Positions 15,362 to 26,112 of a stretch of 30,577 nucleotides of DNA are shown here, one piece after another. The DNA lies in IMG/VR virus record IMGVR_UViG_3300036781_000128, positions 1 to 30,577 of that record. The stretch is one strand, 5' to 3'. Within the stretch, counting starts at the first letter, position 1, and every line of letters begins with the position of its first letter. The notes under the pieces were generated by a model. It searched no databases, had not been told where the DNA came from, and worked only from the letters and a program-made list of their open reading frames with translations. The position numbers and the translations under genes are program-made. The stretch is from a virus.

Positions 15362-15397
15362 CTCGGCAGCGTAGACCTCCGGGGCTCCATCTGACAC
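15362..15397 (-). promoter_or_regulatory. Candidate promoter of the DUF2510 gene
   Basis: On the - strand, GTGTCA (15392-15397) resembles TTGACA in four of six bases, and TACGCT (15368-15373) fits the actinobacterial TAnnnT -10 box, 18 bp away. Six bases separate the -10 from GTG 15361, which would make a leaderless transcript. It matches the spacing seen at two other - strand genes here, but short motifs occur by chance, so support is limited. Confidence 0.35.
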
Positions 15398-15415
15398 GCG
15401 TTTGGAGGTGCCCTC

Positions 15416-18400
15416 ATGGCTGTACGCAACGAGTCTGTGCGCCTCTCTCTCGATGATGACTTCACGACCAAGATGGCCCGGGTCGCTGCAGTGACGGCAC
15501 TTGCCAACAAGGAGCTGAAGAACCTCGACGGCACCTCGATCAAGGCCGCGAAGAGCATCGGCCCGCTGGGCAACGAGATCGACAGGGTCGGCACCTCGGC
15601 GCAGCGGACAACCAAGTCCATCGGCCCGCTCGGCAACGAGGTCGAGAAGGTCGGGACCAAGGCGCGCGGCACTGACAGCGACATCAACAAGCTGACCGGC
15701 CGACTCGCGCTGTTCCGGGACGCGGCATTGATTCTCGGTCCGGCCGGTATCCCGCTGGGTGCGGCCGGGGTCGGTGGGCTCATCGGTGTAACAGCGCAGC
15801 TCGGCGCGCTGGCCGGCGGCCTCGGAGTGACACTGCTGGCGGTTCAGGGGCTCGGTGATGGGCTGAAGGCGCTGGACGCCTACCAGCTCGACCCGACCAC
15901 CGAGAACCTCGCCAAGCTGAACCAGCAGATGGAGGCGCTCGGCCCTAGTGGCGAGCACTTCGTCCGGTTCCTCGACTCGCTCGAGCCGGAGTTGAAGTCG
16001 CTACAGCAGGCGGCCCGTGACGGGCTACTGCCCGGCGCCGAGGAGGGCATCGACCGACTGCTCCAGCGTCTGCCCGAACTCAAGTCGCTGATCGGTGGGT
16101 TCGCCGACACCCTGGGTGACCTGTCCGCCGACGCCGGGAAGGCGTTGGGTGGTCCGCGGTTCGATGCGTTCTTCACCTACCTGCGGACCACTGGCATCCC
16201 GATTCTCGACGACACGTCGCGGACCATCGGCAGCCTGGCCGAGGCTGCAGCGAACGTGTTCGTGGGCTTCGGTGGCGTCTCTACGGACTTCAGTGGCGGC
16301 CTGCTGAAGTTCTCGCAGGGGCTGGCCGAGGCGTCACGGAACCTCGACTCGAACGCCGGGTTCCAGGAGTTCCTGGGCTACATCGAGACCAATGGCCCGG
16401 TGGCGTTGCAGACCGTCGAGTCGCTGGCGAACGCGTTCCTCCAGATCGTGGAGGCGGCGGCTCCGCTGGGTGGTCCGGTGCTGAAGGCGGTCGGTCAGTT
16501 CGCGGACGCTATCGCTCGCATCGCCGACTCGGACCTCGGTACGCCCATCTTCGCGGGGCTCGCGGCCCTGGCGCTGCTGAACCGGACGCTGCTTGTCACC
16601 GAGAAGCTGACGGCTTCCACTTTCGGCGGCCCGGCTGTGGTGAAGATGAAGGCGTACACCAGCGGGCTGCTGCAGGTCACGTCCGCGCAGGAACGCGCAC
16701 AGATGACGGCGACCGAGCTGGATGCCGCGAACGCCAAGACCTCCGGGAACTTCGGCAAGCGTGCGGGCCAGGCTGGCTTGCTGGCAGTGTCGCTGTCCGG
16801 GGTGGCTGACTCGGCTGGACTGTCGAACACGGCGATGCTGTCGATGGTCGGTCCGTGGGGTACGGCCGCCGGTCTGGCGCTGGACTTCATGCACGGCACC
16901 GACGACCTCAACGCCTCCATCGAGGCGCTCGACACTGCGGCGGCATCTGGAGACATAGACCAATTTGCGGCGGCACTGAAGAACGCCAATGGCCAACTTG
17001 AGACCATCAAGGCCAACACGGTCCTGGGCACCTCGTTCCTCGGTGACTTCGCGGGCGGCCTCATCAACGCCATCGCACCGGCGTCGAATATCGACAAGTT
17101 CAAGGGCCTCCTGAGCGGCGACACGAAGGACGCCGAGGCGGACGTCAAGAGGCAGCAGGAGGCATACGACCGCCTCGTCGGTTCTCAGGACCGGGTCGCA
17201 GCCGCCGCCCGGGAGACCATCGGCCCGATGCAGGCATTCCGGCGGGCCTCGCTGGACAACACAGAGGCGGCGCAGGCCGAGGCCGACGCTCTCCAGGACG
17301 CCACGGACGCGATGCGCGACAAGCGGTCCGAGGCGCTGCGGGCGGTCAACGCCGAGTTGAACTACCAGGCCGCCATCGACGATGCGAACCAGGCCATCAA
17401 GGACAACGGCAAGGCGTTCGACACCACGACCGAGAAGGGCCGTGCGAACCGGTCGGCGCTCTACGCGCTCGCCGACGGGTGGAACCAGCAGTCGGATGCG
17501 GCGAAGAACGCGAAGGGGTCCCTCAAGGAGGCCCGGGACAACTTCATCGACACCGCGACTCAGATGGGCGCGACCGCGGAGCAGGCGAAGCGGCTGGCGG
17601 ACCGGCTGTTCGAGATCCCGCCGAAGCGCAACACCCAGATCACGGTCGACGGCATCGACAACGCGATCAACAAGGCCGAGGGCCTCAAGGCGATTCTCGA
17701 CAGCCTCAAGAACAAAGACATCAACGTCGCCCTGCACTACCAGACGCTGGGCAACAAGCCGAACGCGCCGCTTCCGGGGGCCTCAGGCAACAGCGCTGAC
17801 GGCGGCAGTGTCCCGAAGTCCGGGCGCCCCTACGCGGACCGTTACCACTACATGCTCGCCGACGGCGAAGAGGTCATCTCCAACCGTCACGGCCAGGCCG
17901 ATCGGCACCGGAGTCTGCTGAAGGCGATCAACGCTGGCGGGCTCGCCGATGGTGGGACGGCGGGACGGGGTAACCAGTCGTTCCTGACCTTCGGGTCCCC
18001 AGCGCTGAACCAGCTACTGGGTGCGGCGACCACTGCGGCCCAGGCGCTCAAGCAGCTCGACAAGCAGTTGGAGAAGTCACAGACGTCGCTGGAGGCCGAG
18101 CGTCAGAAGCGGGACGACGTGGCCTCCCAGATGGCTGACCTCGCCTCGACGGTCGCCTCGGGGTTGCGGTCGGACATCTTCGCTCAGCCAGACAATCCGT
18201 TCACGTCTGCGGTGGGTGGCGTGGCTGGTGCGAACGCGACCCTTCAGTCGGACATCGCCCGTGCGGGTCAGTTTTCCGACCTCACCACACAGCTCCAGGG
18301 CATGGGTCTCCACGGTGGCGCGTTGCAGTCGTTGCTCGAGCAGGCCGCGCAGTCGGGCGACAACTCGCTGCTAACCCAGTTCGTGAACTCGCCTCAGGCC

Positions 18401-18727
18401 GACCTGGGCAAGTACCAGAGCCTCTACGACCAGCGAGAGCAGGGCCTTGCGGCGGCCGGTCAGACGGCCTCCACTGCCGTCTTCCAGCAGTCGTTGGACG
18501 CGGCGAACAAGGCGTATGCCGACCAGCTCGCGGAGACGCGAGGTCTGCGTCACGACGTGAAGGCGGTACAGGCCGCCATCGACCGCATGGACAAGAACAA
18601 CCAGACCGCGACCCACACGGCCGCAAACCAGAGCGCTCACGTCGTGGCTGACGGCGTGACCAAGGGTGTGAACGGCGCGGGCGGCAAGGGCAAGCGCAAC
18701 GGCGTCTATGCAAAGGGGCCTCGGTGA
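15416..18727 (+). CDS. Tape measure protein
   Basis: A 1103-aa protein; ATG 15416 follows GGAGG at 15404-15408. Long helical, Ala-rich stretches include a tandem-like SIGPLGNE motif (about 44-85), a Gly-rich hydrophobic block around 105-150, another hydrophobic patch near 379-395, and coiled coils near 600-660 and 880-920. The C-terminal part has YADRYHYMLADGEEVISNRH, common in siphophage tape measures. It sets tail length: at about 1.5 angstrom per residue, roughly 165 nm. It may also help DNA enter the cell. It overlaps the next gene by 4 bp (GTGA). Confidence 0.92.
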   Translation: MAVRNESVRLSLDDDFTTKMARVAAVTALANKELKNLDGTSIKAAKSIGPLGNEIDRVGTSAQRTTKSIGPLGNEVEKVGTKARGTDSDINKLTGRLALFRDAALILGPAGIPLGAAGVGGLIGVTAQLGALAGGLGVTLLAVQGLGDGLKALDAYQLDPTTENLAKLNQQMEALGPSGEHFVRFLDSLEPELKSLQQAARDGLLPGAEEGIDRLLQRLPELKSLIGGFADTLGDLSADAGKALGGPRFDAFFTYLRTTGIPILDDTSRTIGSLAEAAANVFVGFGGVSTDFSGGLLKFSQGLAEASRNLDSNAGFQEFLGYIETNGPVALQTVESLANAFLQIVEAAAPLGGPVLKAVGQFADAIARIADSDLGTPIFAGLAALALLNRTLLVTEKLTASTFGGPAVVKMKAYTSGLLQVTSAQERAQMTATELDAANAKTSGNFGKRAGQAGLLAVSLSGVADSAGLSNTAMLSMVGPWGTAAGLALDFMHGTDDLNASIEALDTAAASGDIDQFAAALKNANGQLETIKANTVLGTSFLGDFAGGLINAIAPASNIDKFKGLLSGDTKDAEADVKRQQEAYDRLVGSQDRVAAAARETIGPMQAFRRASLDNTEAAQAEADALQDATDAMRDKRSEALRAVNAELNYQAAIDDANQAIKDNGKAFDTTTEKGRANRSALYALADGWNQQSDAAKNAKGSLKEARDNFIDTATQMGATAEQAKRLADRLFEIPPKRNTQITVDGIDNAINKAEGLKAILDSLKNKDINVALHYQTLGNKPNAPLPGASGNSADGGSVPKSGRPYADRYHYMLADGEEVISNRHGQADRHRSLLKAINAGGLADGGTAGRGNQSFLTFGSPALNQLLGAATTAAQALKQLDKQLEKSQTSLEAERQKRDDVASQMADLASTVASGLRSDIFAQPDNPFTSAVGGVAGANATLQSDIARAGQFSDLTTQLQGMGLHGGALQSLLEQAAQSGDNSLLTQFVNSPQADLGKYQSLYDQREQGLAAAGQTASTAVFQQSLDAANKAYADQLAETRGLRHDVKAVQAAIDRMDKNNQTATHTAANQSAHVVADGVTKGVNGAGGKGKRNGVYAKGPR

Positions 18728-20514
18728 CCGAACGCAAGTCTCGTCTGACGTGGGGTTCGGTGGCCCTGATGTCGGAGGGTGCGCCCGCGGGTCTGCCGTA
18801 CACCATCGAGGCGTCGGCGGACGGCAGCAACTTCGGCAACCCGGAGGCTGTGATCGCAGAGGTTCAGTCGCGCCTCCAGGATGGGTCGCTGGCGCAGGTG
18901 ACGTCCTACGGCAACCGGTCGGCCCCGATCTACCTCCAGATCACATCGGACACCTACGACGGTCTCGACGCGGGCGAAGAGGCCCTGGTCGCGGAGGAGC
19001 AGCGGCCGGGCTACAACACCCTGGCGTGGACCCCGGATGAAGACGACGCGGCGGTCACGGTCTTCGATGTGGTGTACGCACAGCTCGACTTCCTTTTCGA
19101 CGACCTGGGCGAGCTGCGCAAGGATCGACGCTTCCTCGCGACGCTGACCTGCTACCCGCACCCGCGCTCGGACACTGAGGTCGTGGCGACGGCGGCGCCG
19201 ACACCGCCAGATGAGCCGACCACTGTGAACGTGAACAATGGGTCATCCACGACCGGTTGGAGCGCCACGCGCAATGGCGCCTCGTTCACTCCAACCAGCT
19301 CCGGTGGAGCGGTCAAGTTTGGGGGGTCCGTCGCCTCCACCTCGCACATCACCGCAGTCCTGACGGGGTCGTTCACCGGTTACGGAACCACCCCCTACGT
19401 CATGGTCAACTGGGCGCGGCTCAACACCGGCCCGGTCGACACTCTGGACTTCCTCGGATTCGCCGATGGCGTCGCGATGCAGCTGGTGAGCGAGGGTCCA
19501 TCTCCGACCACCGGCTACACCCGAAGCACATTCCGGGTCCCGACCGGGACGACCAGTGTGGCGGCGTTCTCGTTCCAGTTCGACGTCGGCTCCTCGGCGC
19601 ATGTGATCGGCTCGATGTCGATCGACTCGATCGACCGCACTGACGCAGCGCCGGGATCGACCGGCACTCGGCGCCAGCTCTACCGAACTCTGCCGGTCGC
19701 AGGCACCATGCGCACACAGGGCCGCCTGGCCATTGAGCACGACACCGACGCGCTCGACGAGGCGCTGGTCTACGTCTACGCCAATGACGGGTCCGGCTAC
19801 CTGCCCTCGCTGCGGCAGTTCTACTACGCGGGCGGCACTGTCACAGCTGATGACACCCTCTATTCCGGTGCCAGGAACATGCTCGACACACAGGTCTCCT
19901 ACCTGATCCAGGCAAACCTTCTCCCTGGTGGCAGCTACCGGATGTACGCCCGCCTGCGAGGGAATTCCGCTGGACCCGTGACCCTGATCGCCGGCTCTCT
20001 CGCCTCGATGGGGGGCGGCTCGGTGCTGGGCAGCTCTGCCGATCTCGCCACCCTGGATATCACCACGGACTGGGCCATCTACGACCTGGTCGGCATGTCG
20101 CTCCCGCCCGTGAAGCTCGTCTCCCCGGCATCGGCATATGTCCTCATTACCTTGCAGGATGGGGATACCTCCGGCATCGACATCGACGTCGATGAGGTGT
20201 GGCTTTTCAACGAGGACATCGGCGGGCTGACCCATGTGGACTGCGGCACGGGGACGGGTGCGACCGGCGGCCCGTCGAACAGACTGTGGCTGGACCCGGC
20301 GACCATCACCAATGACGGGAAGGACGCCGTCTACGTCGGGCACTCAGCGGACCGGTCGGACGCCTTCAACCCCGGGGACAAGCTGAAGGGCTGGACCGCG
20401 CCGGTCTTCGAGCCGAGCAGCGTCAACGTCTTCACGGCTTGCGCTGCTGAGGATGTGGCGGTCGACCTCTCGCACTACCCACGCTGGCGGCACAACGCGC
20501 GCGCGGTGGCCTGA
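18724..20514 (+). CDS. Distal/minor tail protein with inserted beta domain
   Basis: A 596-aa protein starting at the GTG of a GTGA overlap. The N-terminal part (TWGSVALMSEG...YTIEASADGSN) resembles the distal tail protein that follows tape measures. A middle region (about 165-480) is Ser/Thr/Gly-rich and beta-sandwich-like, with repeated GSFTGYGTTPYVMVNW-type strands. These resemble carbohydrate-binding modules, so the tail tip may contact host surface sugars. The end (NPGDKLKGWTAPVFEPSSVN) is typical of the tail-protein core. It is translationally coupled to the next tail gene. Confidence 0.75.
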   Translation: MTERKSRLTWGSVALMSEGAPAGLPYTIEASADGSNFGNPEAVIAEVQSRLQDGSLAQVTSYGNRSAPIYLQITSDTYDGLDAGEEALVAEEQRPGYNTLAWTPDEDDAAVTVFDVVYAQLDFLFDDLGELRKDRRFLATLTCYPHPRSDTEVVATAAPTPPDEPTTVNVNNGSSTTGWSATRNGASFTPTSSGGAVKFGGSVASTSHITAVLTGSFTGYGTTPYVMVNWARLNTGPVDTLDFLGFADGVAMQLVSEGPSPTTGYTRSTFRVPTGTTSVAAFSFQFDVGSSAHVIGSMSIDSIDRTDAAPGSTGTRRQLYRTLPVAGTMRTQGRLAIEHDTDALDEALVYVYANDGSGYLPSLRQFYYAGGTVTADDTLYSGARNMLDTQVSYLIQANLLPGGSYRMYARLRGNSAGPVTLIAGSLASMGGGSVLGSSADLATLDITTDWAIYDLVGMSLPPVKLVSPASAYVLITLQDGDTSGIDIDVDEVWLFNEDIGGLTHVDCGTGTGATGGPSNRLWLDPATITNDGKDAVYVGHSADRSDAFNPGDKLKGWTAPVFEPSSVNVFTACAAEDVAVDLSHYPRWRHNARAVA

Positions 20515-21532
20515 TGGTCCCGCTCACCACCCCACAGGTCTGGGTCGACGGCCGCCCCCTGTCATCACTGGCCTCGTGGGGCGACCTGAAGATCACGCAC
20601 CGTTGGCCCTACGGATGCTGGGCTCTGGACTGGGGGATGGCGCTAAAGCCATACCAGCGTCCGATCGGGCTCAAGGCTGACGTGCCGGTCGAGGCTCGGA
20701 TGGGGTCGGCGGTCATCTGGTCCGGTGTCCTGGTCCGCCCGGATTGGGACGCCGGGACCTTCGAGGCCGACGGTCTGGCCCGTCAGGGCGAGGAGACGCT
20801 GTGTCTGACCTCTGACGGCGAGACCACCTCCACCCCGGACACCGCTATCGACGCGGCTATCGCCCGAGGTGCGGTCGACTGGATCCGGCGTAGCTCGCTG
20901 TCCTCGGCGGCGTTCGCTGACGGCGGCTCCACGGCGGACCTGAACTACGTGACCGCGCTCCTCGACGCCTGGTCATCGGCGCAGGGCAAGCGGTGGGGCG
21001 TCAACGCCCGCCGCGAGGTGTACGCCGTCGCGGACCCGACCACGCCGTCGATCTACATCCGTCCCGGGACCGGCGTGCTGGGTGTCGCGGCCGAGGCGAT
21101 CGCGGGCACTGTCGTCGGCGCCTACTACGACGCCGACCACGTGCCGCACCGGGTCTCTGTCGGGTCCGGGCGCCCCGAGGTCGGGGTGGGGCTGGCGAAT
21201 CGTGGCGCGCTCGACTCGACCTCGGCGACCGCGATCATCACCGGCATCCGCGACCAGCTCCAGGCTGTCACCGGGTGGACCAACGGGATCACCGTCACCG
21301 CCGACCAGGTGACCGCGCCCGGTGGTGAAGGCATGGCGCTGGACCGCGTCGTGGCCGGGGAGATGAGTCGTCTGCTCGGGCTGCGTGACGAGCGCGGCGC
21401 ATCCGCGCAGACCGACATCGTGCTCGGCGAAACCATCTGGGACGTCACCGCCGGCACCGTCCAGTGCAACCCCGTCGGGCTCTCCGATCGGTCCTTGTCC
21501 GGTGTCATCGAAGCTGCGGGGGGCGAGCTGCT

Positions 21533-21536
<4 letters not shown>
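20514..21536 (+). CDS. Minor tail protein (hub-like)
   Basis: A 340-aa protein from the ATG at 20514, sharing its first base with the upstream stop. Early Trp-rich strands ([32 protein letters not shown]) and later [21 protein letters not shown] resemble tail hub/baseplate proteins of actinophages. It likely sits at the tail tip connecting the distal protein with the fibre. No enzyme motif is seen. It overlaps the fibre gene by 4 bp. Confidence 0.7.
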
Positions 21537-23605
<2,069 letters not shown>

Positions 23606-23608
23606 GGC

Positions 23609-23632
23609 GGGGTCCCGGGGAGCCGGGACCCC
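23609..23632 (+). terminator. Hairpin after the tail fibre gene
   Basis: GGGGTCCCGG (23609-23618) and CCGGGACCCC (23623-23632) form a perfect 10-bp stem with a GGAG tetraloop, three bases after the fibre stop. No T-run follows. It probably ends or slows tail transcription before the lysis genes. Confidence 0.65.
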
Positions 23633-23805
23633 TGACCCACCGCGACCGACTGGTACTCGGCGCGCTGGGCTGATTGCAAGGAACCACACCCGGGCGGCTG
23701 GATACATCGGCCGACCGGGGGATTTCCGCCAGGGAGCAGGCGGCGCTCGAGACCGCTCCGTCAGGGCTGGGGGGCCACACATCGGGGACGGGGAGGGACC
23801 AAGCC
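23633..23805 (+). other. Untranslated gap before the lysis genes
   Basis: A 173-bp stretch between the fibre hairpin and the first lysis-region gene. A TTG-started extension from 23674 is open but has low-quality sequence and no RBS. The RBS of the next gene (GGGGAGGG) is near its right end. A lysis promoter may lie here; no convincing -35/-10 pair was seen. Confidence 0.4.
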
Positions 23806-24048
23806 TTGACTGAGCAGCCCACAGGCGGGGGCCCGCCCGAGCCGCAGGCCAAGACTCCGTGGTCACCGAAGCCCACGAATCTGTTCGCCGCGCTCATCCT
23901 CGCGGCGGTCATCATCTGGAACATCACGCTGGATGCTCACAGCGACACCTACGACGGGTCTTACGTCACCTACGGGCTGGTCATCGGCTTGTGCGGTGTC
24001 CTCGGATTCGACCTGTCTCGTTTCTGGCCAGGAGGACGCGACAAGTGA
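23806..24048 (+). CDS. Small membrane protein, holin candidate
   Basis: An 80-aa protein; TTG 23806 is chosen for GGGGAGGG upstream. After a Pro-rich head, residues about 23-40 (FAALILAAVIIW) and 52-68 (VTYGLVIGLCGVLGF) form two transmembrane segments separated by an acidic loop (SDTYDGS). Similar two-TM proteins occupy the start of actinophage lysis cassettes. Holin activity is possible but not shown. GTGA overlap with the next tiny gene. Confidence 0.65.
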   Translation: MTEQPTGGGPPEPQAKTPWSPKPTNLFAALILAAVIIWNITLDAHSDTYDGSYVTYGLVIGLCGVLGFDLSRFWPGGRDK

Positions 24049-24149
24049 TTGCACTGCTCTGCCCCATGGTGTTCGCCGCCCTCGTCGGCTTCCTCCTCGG
24101 CTTCATGGTCGGGATCGCATACCACCAAGGTCTCGGGAGGCGATTGTGA
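24045..24149 (+). CDS. 34-aa single-TM protein
   Basis: GTG at 24045 in a GTGA overlap, ending in another overlap at 24146. It is almost entirely one hydrophobic helix (MVFAALVGFLLGFMVGIAY) with a basic C-terminus. The tight coupling on both sides supports translation. It could be a small holin-like or lysis-regulating peptide; no family recognised. Confidence 0.6.
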   Translation: MIALLCPMVFAALVGFLLGFMVGIAYHQGLGRRL

Positions 24150-24565
24150 ACGTCAATGGACGGGTGCAGCGCTCACCGCTGTACCGGCGGGCGGCTCCGG
24201 TGATCGTCGTGATCACCGCGCTCATCGCGATCGGCGCCGTGGTGTTCTCGGCGCACACGTCGCGGGAGAGCGACCGTCAGAAGGCGGACCTGCTCTCGTG
24301 CTTCGACCGGTTCGCCACCGACCTGGCGGGCGGGCTGCCTCCGGTGCGGGACGCCACGGCCGAGCGGGACGCCGCGAACGCTGCAGCGATGGGCTCGCTC
24401 GGTGACGGGCTGGTCAAGGTCGGCGCCGGGACGTTCAAGGAAGCCGACCTCAAGGCCATTGTGGCGGCGTTCGCTGCCTACCGCGAGGCCAACCAGAAGC
24501 TCGACCAGGTGCGGGCCGCGAATCCCTACCCGCCCGCACCCTCGACGTTCTGTGCCGATGACTGA
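24146..24565 (+). CDS. Membrane-anchored lysis-region protein
   Basis: A 139-aa protein from GTG 24146 with a GGGAGG RBS. A basic N-terminus is followed by one TM segment at about 18-36 (VIVVITALIAIGAVVFSA). The outside part has helices and ends ANPYPPAPSTFCADD, a tail common to many actinophage lysis-cassette proteins. The topology (N-in, large external coil) resembles spanin-like or antiholin-like proteins, but the exact role is unknown. It overlaps the endolysin start by 8 bp. Confidence 0.65.
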   Translation: MNVNGRVQRSPLYRRAAPVIVVITALIAIGAVVFSAHTSRESDRQKADLLSCFDRFATDLAGGLPPVRDATAERDAANAAAMGSLGDGLVKVGAGTFKEADLKAIVAAFAAYREANQKLDQVRAANPYPPAPSTFCADD

Positions 24566-25163
24566 GTTCCGAGGCCACCCCTGCTGCACCTGTCAGCTCG
24601 CATGGCTCCCCGTCCTCGAGGCCGAAGCTCAGCGCCGGGGTCTGGTCGACGGCCAGCTCCCGATATCGCAGCTCATCGGAGGCGCTCCCCAGTCGGGCGG
24701 CACCCACACCAAGGGCGGCGCGTCCGACTTCTACCCGCTGGGCGCCATCAGCGACGTCACCGCGTTCGTGCGCCTGTGTCGCGACATGGGCGCCGATGCG
24801 ACCTGGCATCGACTTTTCAACTGGGATGGCCAAAACGGCGTGGAGCACGTGCATTCGGTGCTGACGAGCTGCCCGCACTGCGTGACGACGGCGGCCTACC
24901 AGACCGCAGCCGTGCGCGCCGACCAGAACGGGTTGGCGAACCACGGCAAGGACGACGGGCCACGACCGCTCTCGGGGCGGACCTGGCAGCAAGGCATCAC
25001 ATGGGCGCGCGAGCAGGAGGACATCGTGACCGAGGACGACATCAAGGCCATCGCCGCCGAGGTACTGAGCAGCAAGGTGCCCGGTGGCGCGCCGAACCTC
25101 ACCGTGCTGGAGGTGTTGGAGCGGCTGGGCAAGGCGTTCGACAAGGACGGCAAGCCGAAGTGA
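24558..25163 (+). CDS. Endolysin, M15-type peptidase
   Basis: A 201-aa protein from ATG 24558. The zinc site of peptidase M15/VanY-like enzymes is visible: GGTHTKGGASDFY gives His50 and Asp57, and GVEHVHS gives Glu96 and His97/His99. Such enzymes cut peptidoglycan peptide bridges. No cell-wall-binding repeat is seen; the end (TEDDIKAIAAEVLSSK...) is helical. The N-terminal CCTC and a later CPHC could bind a further metal or form disulfides. It is flanked by membrane proteins, as in a lysis cassette. Confidence 0.78.
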   Translation: MTEFRGHPCCTCQLAWLPVLEAEAQRRGLVDGQLPISQLIGGAPQSGGTHTKGGASDFYPLGAISDVTAFVRLCRDMGADATWHRLFNWDGQNGVEHVHSVLTSCPHCVTTAAYQTAAVRADQNGLANHGKDDGPRPLSGRTWQQGITWAREQEDIVTEDDIKAIAAEVLSSKVPGGAPNLTVLEVLERLGKAFDKDGKPK

Positions 25164-25426
25164 GCGAACTCGTCTACGCCGCGACTGTCCGGTGCCCGTG
25201 TGGCGCGGGCATGGCCTACCCCAAGGACGGCAAGTACCCCGACGGCGGGCCTGAGGGGCCGATGCGCTGGCCCCACAACGGCTACTGGGACTGCTCGGCC
25301 ATCCTGCTCGGCACCGCTGACCCCAACGTGAAGCACGAGGCTCGACTGCCGTTCGCGTTCTACGAGATCAAGGGCGAGGGCCAGCCTTCCGTGAAGGGCG
25401 CGACGACGAGGCCGGACCAATCGTGA
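25160..25426 (+). CDS. Conserved actinophage protein, 88 aa
   Basis: GTG 25160 in a GTGA overlap with the endolysin. It contains RCPCGAGMAYPKDG, MRWPHNGYWDCSAILLGTA and PFAFYEIKGEGQPS, a pattern I recall from many actinophage lysis regions. Three Cys and a His could bind metal. It may be a cytoplasmic accessory, but function is unknown. Confidence 0.7.
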   Translation: MSELVYAATVRCPCGAGMAYPKDGKYPDGGPEGPMRWPHNGYWDCSAILLGTADPNVKHEARLPFAFYEIKGEGQPSVKGATTRPDQS

Positions 25427-25488
25427 ACTTCCCGCCGCCCGCCACTGAGTCCACGGGCGCAGGCGCCAACTTCCGGGGCGCGTGGTGA
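25423..25488 (+). CDS. Possible 21-aa peptide gene
   Basis: GTG 25423 overlaps the previous stop and its TGA (25486-25488) overlaps the next GTG. It has Pro-rich sequence with no TM segment. Overlaps alone support it; it may be just a coupling leader for the next gene. Confidence 0.3.
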   Translation: MNFPPPATESTGAGANFRGAW

Positions 25489-25676
25489 GTGCCACCGAGG
25501 ACACCTTCCCTGGTCCTCGGCGGACGCTCCTCGTGATGTCCGAGCTGCTCTCGATCGAGCACGGTCTTTGGTGCGACGCGTGCGCCCTGCCCTCCGCCCA
25601 TCGGGTCACATTCGCCATGACCATCGGCGGCAGGACCGACCTACATCAGCGCGTCGTCTGCGAGGACCACCGATGA
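25485..25676 (+). CDS. Small Cys-rich protein, 63 aa
   Basis: GTG 25485 (or 25482) is the start. LWCDACALPSAHRV and RVVCEDHR place a CxxC and a Cys/His pair that resemble a treble-clef or zinc-finger. Small proteins of this shape are common in actinophages with unknown role. It ends in an ATGA overlap with the next gene. Confidence 0.6.
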   Translation: MSATEDTFPGPRRTLLVMSELLSIEHGLWCDACALPSAHRVTFAMTIGGRTDLHQRVVCEDHR

Positions 25677-25765
25677 GCAGGCGCCTCTTCTGGCTCGGCG
25701 TCGCCCTTGAGTGGGCGGGGCTGGCTGGGATGGCGTGGCGATGGCGGCGGGGAGCTTGGGGCTAG
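25673..25765 (+). CDS. 30-aa single-TM peptide
   Basis: ATG 25673 in an ATGA overlap. A hydrophobic stretch (LFWLGVALEWAGLAGMAW) is followed by a basic end (RWRRG). It resembles very small phage membrane peptides of lysis regions. Length and overlap fit, but no homolog is recognised. Confidence 0.5.
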   Translation: MSRRLFWLGVALEWAGLAGMAWRWRRGAWG

Positions 25766-25784
25766 ACGTCGTTCGCGAATCGCT

Positions 25785-25967
25785 CTAGCTCAACGGCACC
25801 CTCGGCGATGTAGCGGCCTTCCCAGGGAAGGCCGCATTGATGGCGGTGGCCGCCTGCTGCGCTAGCGCAGCGAGGTGCGTCGACCGTCGCCGCAGGTCGC
25901 GGATCCGTTCTGTCGCCGCCGCGTAATCGACCTTGCCGTCCGGCTTCAGATACCACTCGCCCGCCAT
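25785..25967 (-). CDS. Antisense 60-aa helical protein
   Basis: On the - strand between two + strand genes. ATG at 25967; six bases upstream lies TAGGCT (25974-25979), a TAnnnT -10 match placed for leaderless translation, though no -35 is evident. The product (MAGEWYLKPDGKVDYAAATE..., then basic helices) is amphipathic with no known domain. It fits the theme of lysogen-type - strand genes, but chance openness remains possible. Confidence 0.45.
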   Translation of the reverse strand: MAGEWYLKPDGKVDYAAATERIRDLRRRSTHLAALAQQAATAINAAFPGKAATSPRVPLS

Positions 25968-26112
25968 CCCCGCAGCCTAGACCGCCCCACCGACAGAGCT
26001 GCTGGTGCCGGGCGGGCTACCTAGCGCCTTCATCCCTACCGCCCCCGGTCTTCTCTGGTGCTCGACCGCAGCTTGCCCATCGTCCCACGCCGCACCGACA
26101 GGAGGCTCGACC

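Noticed and set aside
15398-15958. Upstream extension of the DUF2510 frame to a 303-aa protein
   Set aside because: The extra residues overlap the tape measure start and look like random antisense sequence; the domain begins just after 15361.
19243-20343. Long antisense frame of 366 aa opposite the minor tail gene
   Set aside because: Arg/Gly/Asp-rich composition typical of a shadow in GC-rich DNA; the + strand frame is coupled on both sides.
23674-23805. TTG-started longer version of the 80-aa membrane protein
   Set aside because: The extension lacks an RBS and looks non-coding; TTG 23806 has a strong GGGAGGG.
25762-25956. Alternative 64-aa - strand frame overlapping the 60-aa gene
   Set aside because: Its composition is Arg/Gly-rich and its start has no signal; the 25967 frame has better protein character.
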